The position numbers and the translations under genes are program-made. A stretch of 64,000 nucleotides of DNA from Lagopus muta (Eukaryota > Chordata > Aves > Galliformes > Phasianidae). Below, in pieces: positions 1-12,597 of this stretch. The stretch spans positions 9,539,219 through 9,603,218 of the forward strand of contig NC_064444.1 of NCBI RefSeq assembly GCF_023343835.1, written 5' to 3'. Every line of letters begins with the position of its first letter. The first letter of the stretch is position 1. A model generated the notes under the pieces. The model did no database searches, was not told the origin of the DNA, and saw only the letters and a program-made list of their open reading frames with translations.

Positions 1-1718
1 AAAGCAAAGTTCTGTGCTTAATATCTGAGTATTTTCGTTTCCTCAGTACAACAAAATCATACTTTCTTATTTTAATGTAAAAAGCAAAATGCAGATCAAG
101 CATATGAAATGCATGAAATAGCCAGTGAAAACTGTTAGAATACATTTGTTGATTTGCATGGGCCTGGCTTGCAAGGGCACTGAGAATTGCATGTGCTCTG
201 TATCTCTCAAGGGGAGGCACGTGCAGACATCCCTGCTGGTTAGCACTGAAAGTCTTGGCTCCTCTGAGATGCCATGCATTGGGACAGAATAAGCTCTGCT
301 AAGGGAAAAAAGATACCTCGTTATTGCTTGGGCAACCAGTAAGAACAAAACAAACACTGCTGAGTGGCTATTGCAAGTGGTATTTCTCTGAAAGTGGAGC
401 TCAGGAGCAAACAGTGCTTTGGGGTTATATACACCTTGAAGAGGTGATTCAGAAAGGTTAAAACCTGGCTAATACTCAGGACCCTGCCTCTCCTGTGTCC
501 CCACGGAACTTTTGCCATTGATGTGGAAGAGACATGGGAGCACAGCCATGCCAGGAGCAGAGGGCAGTGCCCAGGCAGCGTTCTTAGCCTCCCAGCAAGG
601 GGATGTTGCTTCCCACTGGTACCAGGTGCTGTGCTGGTGCTTCTGGAAAGAGACACTTTCCTACCAACAAGGAAAATGGCCATGACCAGGTCATGGCTGC
701 AAATGGCCAGGTAACGGACATGAGAAAGCTACCTGGAGATTAAATAAATATAGCCTTTGTCTAGCAAAGCCATTAACTTCTGCCTGGCTAATCTGGAAAA
801 AGTTCCAGGAGTGGAGGTCAGCATGTGTACATTTTTGTGAGCTGCAGGCCTGTGGACTATCTATTGGTCATCATATTTGTTGATTTTGCTACGGTTGCAA
901 AGGATTTTCAAAAAACTAATGGGATTGAGATTTTATTTTTTTTTTCAGATGTTGCAATAGCTGGCACATTCACATTTGGGGGAAGAAAATTAATATCCTG
1001 AACTAGTCCTTGCAGTGTTTCTAATTCCTTGACTAGCACGTCCTCATATATCATTTTACTTTACCAGCTTTGGGGAAGAAGAAAATGTTTTGCTAGTTGG
1101 GACTTGTTTTAACTTGGTGCTGAATGATATTATTAAAAACTACATTGCCTGAAAGTTTCAATCTGACAAAAGCGTAGTTTTAAATGGGCTGCTTTTATGA
1201 GGTCATGTGTAGACTCATTGCTCCTGAATCAAGATCATAACTGTATAATTTTAGTAGCATACAGTGAGAATGAACATTTGCATTTTCTTGGGGAAACTGC
1301 TCTCTGTTACATAGTTCAGCTGTTTCAGCCACGATATGGAGGGTGCATTTTAAGAATTGCATTTTGCTCAAAATATATTTTTCAAGGTAAGGTATAGAAA
1401 GAAATTACTTTGTAATTAGCAAAGTAAGTAATTACTTAGTCTTCTAAAGTGGTACTTTTCCAAAGATAGTGTGACAGTACCAAGCAGGTCATGAAGCCAG
1501 AACCTCTGCAGTGCAAAAGCAGTTTGGTTTGTTGAGTTGATAATCACTGTCTATGAAAGCAAAATGAGTGAGTTATGAGAGTTGATTGTGTAGCACAATT
1601 TCAATCCCCCAAAACTGTTATTTCGGATGTCTGACAGAATAGTCAGCATAGGAGGGTCTCGATAAGAGGTTACCCACAGTCAGTATTTCTGTCCATTGAG
1701 ATGGGCTTCTTTCTACAG
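1..1718 (+). other. PEPD: PEPD intron (3' part of an upstream intron)
   Basis: This stretch precedes the first PEPD exon in the window and ends in a good acceptor: a pyrimidine-rich tract and CAG at 1716-1718. I see no other PEPD exon in it. The codons that come before Gly-Val-Glu-Arg in prolidase (the region with the catalytic histidine) are absent and must lie to the left of the window. The only structure noticed is an 8-bp-arm inverted repeat at 1405-1427. Confidence 0.8.
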
Positions 1719-1910
1719 GGGGTGGAACGCATTGACCTGCCAGGGCTGCGAAGCTTGCGCACTGCCCGGAACCTGGAGCAGGGCATGGTGCTGACCATCG
1801 AGCCAGGGATCTACTTCATCAACCACCTCTTGGACCAAGCACTCCGTGATCCCGCACAGTCCTGCTTCATCAACAACGATGTCCTGCAGCGTTTCAGAGG
1901 ATTTGGTGGG
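1719..1910 (+). CDS. PEPD: PEPD penultimate coding exon (prolidase, partial)
   Basis: This exon encodes 64 codons of prolidase (Xaa-Pro dipeptidase), a cytosolic dimeric metalloenzyme that splits dipeptides with C-terminal proline or hydroxyproline and recycles proline from collagen. The translation starts [17 protein letters not shown] and ends LQRFRGFGG, close to the human protein as I remember it. The pita-bread motif TIEPGIYF is intact. Its Glu codon at 1800-1802 corresponds to a metal-bridging ligand (Glu412 in human numbering). The boundaries follow from the CAG acceptor ending at 1718 and the GTGAGT donor at 1911. The exon is 192 nt and phase 0 on both sides, so it joins the exon at 8875 in frame. 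The open frame running on to 2132 is intronic read-through, not coding. Gene identity is secure; the rest of the gene lies off the left edge. Confidence 0.95.
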
Positions 1911-4900
1911 GTGAGTAGTGTTCAACTGGATGGTTTTCTGTTTGTCTTTGCTATGTACTTGAGAAGAAATCTTTTGGAATTTATAATGTATTTTATGGGA
2001 CGGCTGTACCTGAAACAGCACCTCAGGCCATTTTGCCCTGTAGACAAACCAGTCTTTTTTTGCTATTTTAAAATGAATTTTATACTTGTGATATCTAATG
2101 GACAAGAGACCTTGTATTTTTCCATTGGCTGAAATACCTTCAGTCAACGCTGTGAAGTTGCATACCAGGTAAGTGTTTTGCCCTGGGAAATGTGTATGTT
2201 ATAAAGTGTGACTGAGATTCGTATTCCAGAGTTAGCTTCCTGCAACAATGGTTGGGTGCTCCCTCGCAGGGCTGGAGAGCCTTGTGCTGTTCTAGTCAGG
2301 GAGGTGTTAGAGAAAAAGAGCAATAATTGCTATTTCTGAGTTATTGCCAGAATGGCCTGAAACTAATGAATTTAAAACCTCTTCTGTTTTCCAACAGAAT
2401 GGCCAGTGGTCTTCACTAGGTCTCTTGCTCAAGGTATCACATTGCAGGACTTACGTAGCAGCGTGTGCACAGAAAAGGTTGGCTGACTCAGGGGTTAGCT
2501 GTGATCTGAAGATTGTTTCCACTCAGACAGCTGCTGTGTAAATAAAAAGGCCTTGTTTCTCCATGCTCTCTGGGGCATTTCCCATTCAAAGCCACCACCC
2601 TAGCAGAATATGTAGCAGTTGCAGTGCTTCCAGTAGGTTTTCATTTTAGCAGAGCAAGCATTTGAAGGGTGCTGCATTGTTCTCTGAGCTTCCGTATTCA
2701 TGCACAGGGAAGATAAAGCAGGCAGCTGCAATGCCCCATCCTTCTCTTGGCTTTTCTGCTAAGTCTCAACACAGCTAACAATCACTGGCAACGGCGGTGA
2801 TTTTCTGGTATGAGAAGTCACTCATTAGGAATTGTCTGTTGCTGCCATCAACTAATTTATCACTGTATACCATCCATGAGAGGGTAATTACTGTACTGTT
2901 CTTGGTCTGAGCTGGCTTTAAACCACCAGCCCAGACCGAAAAGTTGTGTGTGCCATTACCAGCCGCATGAGTCAGCCAGGGCCTGGGCAGCCATCTCTGG
3001 AAGCTCACTATCTGGTGTGTGCAATCTTATCAAGAGACCTGGGACTTTACCCTGTCTGCTGTTTAATTCATTGCTGAGGTTTGGGACGTTATCTGTCTCT
3101 ATGTTGTTTCTTTATCAAGACTTGCCCGCCAGCCAACTGAGATTCTGATGAATGAAAAGTAGTTAACTCTGCCTTTTCTAACTTTGAACACATTGTATGT
3201 GGCACCACACACTGAAGCATATTCTGAAGGAATACTGTAGTGCACTCATGTAGCTTAACACCACAAGGAAACAGGTTTAGCTGTTTTCACTGTTCTTGCG
3301 AACACTCTGAGGGAGATCTGGGGGCAGTTCAATTCACTCCTGGTGACCTTTCTCTGGAAATGTTCAGTGAAGCCCATGTTCTCCCATGGTTTGCTGTGAA
3401 TGCCTCCTCCAGCTCTGCTGGCTTGAGGCATGCACGTGGTTCACCTGCTGTGTGTTCGCATGCAGCAGGAATGGCAGCACGGGGTCCCTACCTTGGCATG
3501 AGTTGCTGAATTGGGCACTTCTATTCCAGAGATTCCAAACAAAGCCTAACTTTCTTCCCTGTTTTTGCTTAGCTTCCTGTAATGTTGACTTGTGAGGAGA
3601 GTGAGCCAACAAACTTTGCTACAAGGGGGAGCTGCCCAAAAACGATTGAGCAAAAATCTAAATCTCCGATCCCCCTGTGAACAATACATTTTACTTAGAG
3701 AGAGAAAGAAATAATACACACATCCCTGAGCCAGATGTTGTCACTTGATTTTGTCCAGGAGAAGAATGGAAATAAAATCTGAGACAGAAACATATCTTAA
3801 TATTTCTAAATTCTAACAAAAGCTGAACTGTAATGCAGTCAAAATGCAATTTGCTGTTCAGAGTGCTTAGTTATCCATGTGCAGGTTCATTCTGGCTTGT
3901 CCAGAATGAGTATTTCTCTCTCAAGCACATCAGAAAATTTTCTCTCTGCATGATTAAAGAAGATCTCATGAGTCCCAGTGTTACTGACATAGCAGAACTG
4001 GGGGTAATACTGGTATCAGTTCTAGCCAAAGAGCTCGCTACAGCCGTGTCCAGTCTTCCTTTAGGTTTAAAAAAACCTACATTCTAAAAAAAGGAAATAA
4101 CTAGTCTGCTTTCCTCTGCAGAGCTCAGCACTAATTAAAGCGTTCTTAATTTGGCTTGATTTAATTCACTTCAAAAATGAACTTATATGAACCAAAGTAA
4201 CACCATTGTAATTCTGAGTAAGAATACCCGCACAGGGATTTGAGGAGTTTAATGAATTCACCTTGAATTCATGTCTTTTTGGTTTGGGATAATTTTCTTG
4301 AGTGTGACAAGTCTCTGCACAGAGAAGACTGCAGCCATTTATTGTAATTTGGGCTGTCCAATGCTGGAGGTAAGAAGGTTATGAAACCTTCAAGAGCAAG
4401 AAAGAATGGAGAAAGTGAGAGGTTTTTCTTCTGAACCTGGATTCCCGGTGGTACCAGCGTGGTGACACCAGCACAACTGCACGCAGTCAGCACAGGTTGT
4501 GCCCAGCCCCGTGCCTGCATGCACCACAGATGCCCACACTACACAACTGTAACTGCTACTTGGCAGTCTTGCAGCCTGCCCTCATCCCAGACTAGAGCTG
4601 TTCTGTTCTGGGAACCCACTGTAGGGAACCTGCTTTAGCAGGGGGGTTTCAACCCCTACAATCCTGTGAAGTCTCTCTGTCACATATCCACCAGTTCTCA
4701 ATCTGTAAAACTGAGTCCAGTTCACCAAGGTCATGAGTGCTGTGGGGCTGCACCGGGGCTCTGTGAGCATTGCTCTGCTGAGAACACAGAGCCTTGCAAG
4801 ACAAGGTATTTGCACGTGCCTTTGCTTATGGCTCAGGGAAAGCGTGTGGGTCCTGAGGGAAGGGGAAGCACCAGCTCTAAACACAGCTCTTTGGGGTTTG

Positions 4901-7900
4901 AAATGTCCACTCTTCATAAGCTGATTACTGATTCGTGCAGTCCATATGATGTTTTCTCAAAGACCCAGTGAAAATGTTCAGTGCTTGGCCCTAAATATTC
5001 AGCCTCTTTTCAGGCTTTATTTTTTTCCTTAGGATGTGTAGAACCAGCACTGCACCTTATTTGTGAAAACTTTATGGGACTTAGAGAAAATGCTCACTGA
5101 CTGCTAAGCATGCTCATCTACTTTTTAACATCTCACATCTCGCAACAGTAGTAACACAACTCAACATATCCTGGAAAGGTTTTCACAGGAAAGCAGTTGT
5201 CCTAATGGAACATGTCACTTTCTTTAAAGTTCTGAGAAGTAATGGTTGTAGGCTGCCCCAAAACAGTGACTGGTTGCTTGTAAATCTTCTTTAACCCTTT
5301 TTGCTTCAGTTGCCTAATTAACATAATCAGGTTAAACTAAGAGCAATTGTTACTAACCTGTATTTAGCTTATATTTTATTGGTTCTTTTTGAGGCTTGAT
5401 GAAGGGAATGTGTGCCTGAAGCTTCTTTTTCCATTAACATCAGTTGATCTAATGAAATGCATAGCCTCACCCTACAAATCTTGATCCTCTTTTATAAAAT
5501 GTTTATACATAGAGCTTTAAAGTAAAGTGTTCCTGACATGAGAATTTGCTTGTAAGAGGAAGGAGACTGGCAGCGTGGGGTAAGAAAGAGTCCCTACACA
5601 GCACAGAGCCCATCAGCCCCTGTAGGAAGGCTTTGTATAATGTGGGAAGAGGAAAGTGGCAGATGCTTTTTCCCAGTCCTGCAGTGTACCCACCTCTCTC
5701 TGATTTTAGTGTAAGAATAGATCTATTTCCTAATCAATCCCATGAAGCATGGAAGTCAAATTCTGCTTGTCCTAAGTTTGCTTATTAAAAATTATTGGTG
5801 AGTTGATGGCTGAGTCAAAGTCAGTCCCCTTTGTCCGCATGCATCTGCCCCAGTAGTAAAGCAGCTATAAAAACTGATGTATGGATGCTCCAGTTGGCCT
5901 ATGTAAATCATGTGCTGATTTACCTTGTGTGGCACACATCCTGTCCTGCTTTCCCATAGGTTTCCTGCTGCAGGATTTTGTAGCAATTCTGTTGCTGCTT
6001 TCCATAGCCGTAATCAAACAAATGCTCAATAGATTAAAAATTGGAGACGTGTCACCAGTGGTCTTTTTTAATCACATCTGGGATCTGTCATCGACCAAAT
6101 CTGGGCTGTTTAATTGGCCAAAATCTTTTCTTGAATCTCAAAAGCCTTTTTTATATATCATCATCCAAAAGAAATGAATGAGTGCTACAACCCCCTTTGC
6201 TTGGAAGATAACACAAAAGGCTCTGGGGAGCATGAGTGTATCAGTTAGTCAGGACAAAGTGCGAGGCTGTGTATGTAGCTGACAGCAGTGCGGTGTTAAC
6301 TCGTGTGCTGTCCTTGGCCATGCCTTTACAGCCCTGCTTTGGGACCAATTTGGGTCCATTGAGTCAAGCCACATGATGATCTGCTGCTGGCGTTCAGTGG
6401 TTGTGCAATCAAATCTATCTAAATAGGTCGTGCCACTGCCCATGATAAGATAAAGGCATTTGAGGGTCCTGATGTTCCTGGGCACTTGGCCTGTGCAGGA
6501 AAGCTTTGTGAAATTGCCATCTCACACTGCAAAAGCCATGTGTGGGGGGGAAAGCTTGCGAGGAGCCCCTGGGAGCTGTAGTGCAGCATGGCCTCACACC
6601 TCCACTCGCTGCTCCTTTAAGCCACGTCTGGTTCCAGGCCTTGCTGTAGCCCTGAACCAAGCAGCACTGTGGAACAAAGAGCCTGAAAACAAGGACAGCT
6701 CTGAGAGCAAGTTTCATAACCGTCCCTTGCTGGGAAAGGCAGTCCCAAGTTGGTAAACTCTGCCAGCCAGAGCCAGCATCTTTTGTCCGTTTGGACCAAG
6801 GACAAGAGCAAGCCAGGCTCTCCTGGAGGGAAGGTTTCGCAGGTCCTCTGATGCTGCTGCTTGCTGCAGCTGAATTTAAGCTCAGTGTGATGTACAGAGT
6901 GTGAACAAAAGGAGCAGATGCACACATTTTTTCCCCTCTTGGGAGCCTGTGTTCCTCTGCGCTTCTGTTGTCTTTAACTAGAGAGATAATGCGCACTGAG
7001 GCTGGGCAGTCTTTCTTCACTGTTAGTGTAAGCATACACCTTACGTCGGATTCCTGCATGCAGAGGGCAGCTGGGTCCTGGAGTTCTGAGAGTGAAGAGG
7101 GGTTGTGTGGGAATGGCTCTGCTGCCCTGGCCCTCTGCAGCAGCTTTCAGTGGGCTCCTGACAGCTTTCCATACTCTGTCTGGTGCTGGTGCCACTCACT
7201 GGCTTTAGATGCATCTGGCCCCAGCACTCATCATTCTTCGCTCATTCAGGATCTTTCACCTCTGACAGAATCCTTCTCTCTGTGCTCCTGAGCCTGCCTC
7301 ATCCCATTTTGCTCCATTTTCCTCTAATAGAATTGCCCATTTCCAGGTTCCAACTGTTCCAAACTCTACCTCTGCAGCCATTATCTGTCCGCCCTGTCTC
7401 TCCTGACTGTATCTTGCCTTCCCCAGCTCCTTTCCTCACCCTCATTCCATTTTCCAGCTCATTTCCATCCCAATTTTCTCATTGCACACACAGGGCACTA
7501 CTGACAGTCCAGTTGTCCGCAGGCTGTTCCCTGTGCTCTCTGGCTCCTGTCTTCTCTGCTCTCAGGGCAGTCACTGCTCCCGAGGAGTGCCCAAGTCCAG
7601 CTGAAAGAATAAGATGCTCAACTGCAAAAAAAAAAAGAGCAACACCGGGTTTTTTGTTAATCTCAGTTGCAAAGCAGACAAACTGTGGTTGAAATGTCTC
7701 TATAGCAGACTCAAGGGGGAATTCCATCTCTAAGAGGCAAAACCACCCACATAAAAGCTGTTGAAGTGCCCGGATCTGTTTGCTGTGTGGCTTGCATCCC
7801 CTGTAACACCCAGCATGGGCCCGTCAGACACAGCACGTGCAGCTTCCAGATGTACAGCTGTCCAAACCCAGTGTGTGAACTTGGAGTTGATTTATTTAAT

Positions 7901-8874
7901 TCTGCTTTATAATACACTTAACTTGATACCAGCTAAAAGAAATAATTTGGCAACGACATCATTAAACAGTTTAATAAGGAGTAGATGACTCATTCTGTTT
8001 GAACAAATGGATTATTTTGCAATCAGAAGTACAAATGTTATCCAACTTTATTTTTAGTTGGAAATGTCAAGAGTTCAGAAACAATTAAAACAACTGTAAG
8101 ATGGGAGTCCCCGGAGTGTGTGTTCTCTTGGATTTACACCTTACTAAAATTGCTTTTATTGCAGCTTAGTGACTTAGCAACATTTTTCTGATAAGATAAT
8201 GGGAAATGACTATGTAGGCACATTTACTGGCTAAGGGAGATTAGAGTCAAACAGAAATGGAACATACTTTTCATTTCAACAGAACAAGAGCTGGAAAACT
8301 GAGAGGATCTGCTTTTTCCTTGCATGATTTAAACAGTGATTGTCCTTTAAAAGGAATTCTGACCTGTGCAGGAATTTCTTATCAGCTCAAAATTCAATGT
8401 TTGAATATCAGCTACAAGCTACTTCGTGTTGCAGTTCCTCCTTTGAAAGTGTACTGTATCTAGAGAAGAGGTGATTTGTCTGCACACAGCAGCAAACTGC
8501 AGCTCAGCACCAGGACTGCTGCAAGAGCGGGCACCTCAGGCATCAGCAGGCACTGCTGTCCCAGCAAGCTGGGCACTGGCAAGGGTACAGGCAAAGCCTG
8601 GGGCAACGTGCCTTTTCCTGCTCCTGGTATCAGAGGGGGGGGATGCACAGGGACTGTGCAGCCTCACTCACCCACTCCTGGGCACCTGCAGGAGCACCAC
8701 CAAACTCACTTGCAGGCCACTGCCTCCTGAGGTTCTGGTGCTTGCTCTGTGTTCTGCTCTTGTATCAGCAACTCAGTTGGAAACACGCCAGTTGCTCCAT
8801 GGCCATCGCTGCCCGAAGTGCTCCTCGTCTCCAGCTGGAATACCTCATTGGTAACTGCATGTTCTCTGTGACAG
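1911..8874 (+). other. PEPD: PEPD last intron
   Basis: This intron of about 6.96 kb runs from the GTGAGT donor to the ACAG acceptor at 8871-8874. It contains many open frames up to 214 codons, but none shows recognisable homology, and flanking splice signals are not needed to explain the gene. Apart from a CR1 3'-end fragment (4619-4670) and a short A run near 7626, I see no mobile element or RNA gene. A GC-richer patch at about 6,450-7,200 explains the long antisense open frame there. Confidence 0.85.
4619..4670 (+). repeat. CR1 LINE 3'-end fragment with internal deletion
   Basis: The run 'ggaacctgctttagcagggg' followed almost directly by 'caacccctacaat' matches the 3' terminus of chicken CR1 elements. 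The segment normally between these two blocks ('tggactcgatgatctctaga' in typical copies) is missing, so this is a short and internally deleted copy. It sits in the last PEPD intron in sense orientation. Confidence 0.7.
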
Positions 8875-9024
8875 GTCCGCATTGAAGATGATATTGCGGT
8901 GACAGCCAGCGGGATGGAGTTGCTGACGTGCGTCCCACGTACTGTGGAAGAAATAGAGGCTTTCATGGCAGAAGGCCAAGGCAGCGCCAAGTCATTTGGC
9001 TCCTTGTCCAGCCAAAAGGAGTAA
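8875..9024 (+). CDS. PEPD: PEPD last coding exon (prolidase C terminus)
   Basis: This exon encodes the last 49 residues of prolidase plus a TAA stop at 9022-9024. It begins [19 protein letters not shown] and continues through [15 protein letters not shown]. The Glu in SGMELL (codon 8917-8919) is the second conserved metal-ligand glutamate of the C-terminal half (Glu452 in human numbering), so the active site is intact in the part that is visible. The acceptor is ACAG at 8871-8874 and the phase is 0, which joins the exon at 1719-1910. The final ~18 residues ([16 protein letters not shown]) differ from the human tail, as expected because this end is poorly conserved. The gene is convergent with CEBPG, which lies downstream on the other strand. 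Confidence 0.95.
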   Translation, partial: VRIEDDIAVTASGMELLTCVPRTVEEIEAFMAEGQGSAKSFGSLSSQKE

Positions 9025-9515
9025 GCTTCAGGTGATGCTGAATGTCCCACGCTGATCAGTCATCGTTCTGATTTAACACTGCAGCATATAAGATAACATC
9101 CAATTCTTCATAGCGAGAAGAGGGCAGGCTATTAGCCAGATTGATTCATTAATTAAAAATGAAAGTAGATGGCTTCAGCACTGGATATCCATATACCTCC
9201 GACGTCGCTGCTTTGCAGGCAGCAGTTGACAAACAAGTGCCACCTGAATAACCTTGCTACAGCAGTGATTTCTTCCAGTTAAATCTGAATTTTGATGATA
9301 GAGACTCTTTAAAATACAGGTGATCTGAATGCTGCCAGCAGTTGTAACAACCTAAGTCATTTATTAAGCTTTATCACAAGTATTGCAAAAAAGAGAAAAA
9401 AATCAGCTCTTTTCAGTGGACAAAATGACACTTATATTTTTCTTATGGATCTTGTATCAGTGACAATGGAGTAAGCACAACGAAATTTGTATTAAAATTC
9501 ATCCTTGGCATCATT
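9025..9515 (+). terminator. PEPD: PEPD 3'UTR and probable poly(A) site
   Basis: After the stop codon there is AT-rich sequence. The best poly(A) signal is ATTAAA at 9491-9496, followed within 40 nt by a T/GT-rich stretch (tttttgtttacaacttgtg) suitable as a downstream element. Cleavage near 9510-9515 is inferred. Another ATTAAA at 9667-9672 and an earlier AATTAAAAA near 9152 are alternatives, so the exact end is uncertain. Confidence 0.5.
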
Positions 9516-10781
9516 TTTGTTTACAACTTGTGTTCATTAGATTCTTCTGCTGCCATTTCTACTTCTTTACCTGACTTTCTGCCAATTTGTGCTCTGGAAA
9601 CACTGACTCTTTGTTAGCCTGACTTCTGTTCTGGTTACAGGGTACATTGATCCTGCACACAGCCTCATTAAATTTGTTCATCTATTTGTTCCTTAAAATT
9701 GTAGATTGCTGTGGTGTTCAGAAGCCTTAAAACCTGCAAGAAGGAAACGTCTTCATTCCAGAGCTCTGGGTCAGTCAGAGCTGTGTTCTGCCAAACGATG
9801 GAGTTGCTTCAAACCATCTGTTGTTAGCAGCTTCAGAATTAAATCATTAATCATTAAGTTTTATATGGATAGACCACAAACATATTAATAATGATCACAA
9901 AATGACTTTATATTCATGCAGGATTTAAATTACCCACAGAATCCTTTCTTTTACTGTAGGTGAAGCCTGCAGGAGAACAAATGCTCTGCTTGCATCATAA
10001 AATAGTCCTGGTTGCTCTGACTCCGTAGAAGTAGTGTTGTTTACTGAACACGTCATGTTTATGTCTGTTGCCGATGAACACATCAAAAGCACCGTGTTGT
10101 GGCCTTATGGCCCTTGGCTGTGACCGGCTGGAGATCTGGAGTTCTTTCAGAAATGGTGAATGGTTGCTCTTTCTGCTGACCGCACTGAGCTGTGCGACAC
10201 AAACCCGCTCTTCCTTTCTAGCCACTTGGTGAGCCATTGCCAAATAGGGAACTTCAAGTGGTGAAGACCAAGGAATTCGTTGTGAAATAATCCAGGGGCT
10301 TCACTCCTTCTGTTCAGTGTCACTTTGCTGAGTGATGAACCTATGTGCATTCTTTTTTAAAGGTTGCTGGCCACGGTCTACAGGAGGTGAATGCGGGAGG
10401 TCTTGAGATGGGAAGGGATGTGAAGGAGCAGATGTGAGGTCAGTAGCTGTGATGTGCAGCAGTGCTCCTGCTGAGCTTCAGGGTGCAAAGGCTCCTGCTC
10501 CTGAATGCACAGCATGTGCAGAGGTGCCATGCTGTGTGTTGGCAGCTGTGCAGGTGTCAAACACCACAACCTGCAAGCACACTCCAGACTTATCTGTCTC
10601 TGAACCCTGATGTTTTCTAGCGCTGGGCTGTGCCCGCAGCCTCAGCCCACTACCCTCTGAGTCCAAGCACAGCTGAAGCATGCTCTGAACACACTCAGAC
10701 CACTGGCTGCTCTGGCCACTGAAACCTGCTGTCCCTTAGGTTCAATAGCAGTTATTGTGTTACAGTAACACTTCACAGATT

Positions 10782-10796
10782 AAAAAAAAAAAAAAA
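10782..10796 (+). repeat. A15 homopolymer
   Basis: Fifteen uninterrupted A residues in the PEPD-CEBPG intergenic region, with no recognised retroelement next to it. Confidence 0.85.
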
Positions 10797-12438
10797 GTTT
10801 TGGAGTTGTTTCAACTAAGCTGCAGTCCTAGCGCAGTTAATAGGCCGTTCCCTGCTATGATTAATGCTGGCGCACGGCGGCGGTGCTCCTGCAGAACAGG
10901 TCTGGCTCTGGGTGCTGTGCAGGCAGGCTGTGTCCCAGCACGCAGTGTGGGGGGGAGCGCTGCCGGCTGTGCTGCTGGGGGTTCTGCGGGGCCGGGAGCG
11001 CTGCCCTCCACAGCCAGGGACTGAACTCAACTGCTGCAGATTGTACCCTTCCTTGCAGTGCTCCGTTCTGCAGTTCTGGATAATTTCTACCCACTTATGC
11101 AAAAAGCAAGTTAGTTTTGTTGTTGTTTTTTTTTTTTAATTAGCATCTGAGGGAGGGGAGTAAGTGTTTTAAAATGGCAGAACGATATTTAATATGCTTT
11201 AAATGTGTGCGTTGGGGAGGGAATACAGGTTGTGACAAACTTTCCTTAGGACTAAATTAGTATTTCTTAGGCTGTTAGCTATATTTTCCCAAATGCCTTT
11301 CTTTCCCCTCGGTGCAAACAGACTCAAATAGAGCCGCACCAAAATAACAGGAGTGCCCAGTGTTGAGCAAGCTTACATGTTTAAAAAGGTCCAAGTTCTG
11401 AATTGATAGATTTAAACCTTCAGCGCCCCAGGCTGGATGCACTTGGGGTGTATCTCTGTGCAGTGATGCTGCTGCAGTTACAGGTGTGGTGAGTGGGGCA
11501 GAGCCTCCTGGCTGCTCGGGGAAGTCAGAGTGGGAGAGTTCTTTCACTGTTGTAAGAAAATGGGCATAATGTTTTGTGGTGAAACGTATGGCGCTTTTTC
11601 TTGTGACAGGCTCTGTGTTCTGTCACAGACTATAGCTGCTATTAAAAAGAAATGGACCAAAAGGAAAACTTTCACAGACCAACGCTGCATGTTTTGAGGA
11701 GGTGTTCATTCCAATTTTTCCTTAGGAAGAAGAGGGATATTCCAAGTTCACCATGAGAGCTCTCCTGTGCAGAATGTGAGCAAAGCCCCCATGCCTCTGC
11801 TCCCTGGGGCCAAGCTGCTCTTCTGGCAGGAGGCTCAGAATAAGCAGTTGCAAGGAAGGCGTGAACCTAACTCACACTGAGGATAGATTGAAAGTAACAA
11901 CTTGTCAGTCGCACACAGTCTGCATGCAAACAAAGCAGCTGCTAAGCTGGAAAAGTCGTTGCACAAACAAGTAAGTTGTAACTTTGTGGTTTTGTTTCAC
12001 GCAAGAAGGAAGTGGCATTGGTGCTGTCAGGTGGAGAAGTGACCTGCTGGAGCACCAGGAGTTCCTGAGTCTCCATCAGACGGTTCTACTTGCATTCAAG
12101 AGACTAAAGAAATCATTCTCCAGGAGCCAGCCTATGTACAGCAAGGTTGGAAAAAACATCATAGATTTGGGGCCCTTCTTTGGATTATCAGGAGAGGAAC
12201 GCACACTGTGCTGTCAAACCATCAGCAGGGCAACAAGGCCATGTAGTTCCAACACAGAGCAAACAGAAGGGAGGGATGGGGCTCCTGCCAGAGCTGGCAC
12301 CCATCTAAGAAATGAGATGCAGTCAGGTCATCTTCATCCTTATACAACAACCCTTGTACAAGGATTGTCCCCCGCCAGCCCCTCCCTCATTACCTCATTA
12401 CCTTTTAATTGCAGTATACATTCAGGAAAGGATTCTTA

Positions 12439-12507
12439 CATTTCTTTTTTTTCTTTTTCTTTTTTCTTTTTTGTGTATGTGTGTGTGTGAGAGAGTGAGA
12501 GAGAGAA
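12439..12507. repeat. Composite microsatellite: pyrimidine (T/C), then TG, then GA
   Basis: A T-rich pyrimidine tract interrupted by single C residues passes into (TG)n and then (GA)n within about 70 bp. It lies roughly 90 bp upstream of a CR1 copy. Such compound tracts are prone to length change. Confidence 0.85.
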
Positions 12508-12597
12508 ATGGGGAATTTAACCCAAATTAACTAGTTTCTTATTCTCTTCCCACTGAACAGAAACTTAAGTGGGGGACAAGAATTTGTTAAAGAATAA

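Larger units (their letters stand above)
9520..12597. other. PEPD-CEBPG convergent intergenic region
   Basis: No gene is recognised here. Open frames of up to 168 codons (11,984-12,490) have no recognisable homology and run into simple repeats. Visible content: a 15-nt A run at 10,782-10,796, a GC-rich patch at 10,860-11,030, a T run at about 11,129-11,138, and the composite pyrimidine/TG/GA microsatellite at 12,439-12,507. Confidence 0.6.

Noticed and set aside
1911-2132. Read-through of the PEPD exon frame past its donor
   Set aside because: The GTGAGT donor and loss of prolidase homology after FGG show that the exon ends at 1910.
6415-7059. 214-codon minus-strand frame in the PEPD intron
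   Set aside because: It lacks recognisable motifs or a promoter, and composition explains it. No paired splice or poly(A) signals support a gene.
11984-12490. 168-codon plus-strand frame before the microsatellite
   Set aside because: It ends by translating the pyrimidine repeat and shows no homology.
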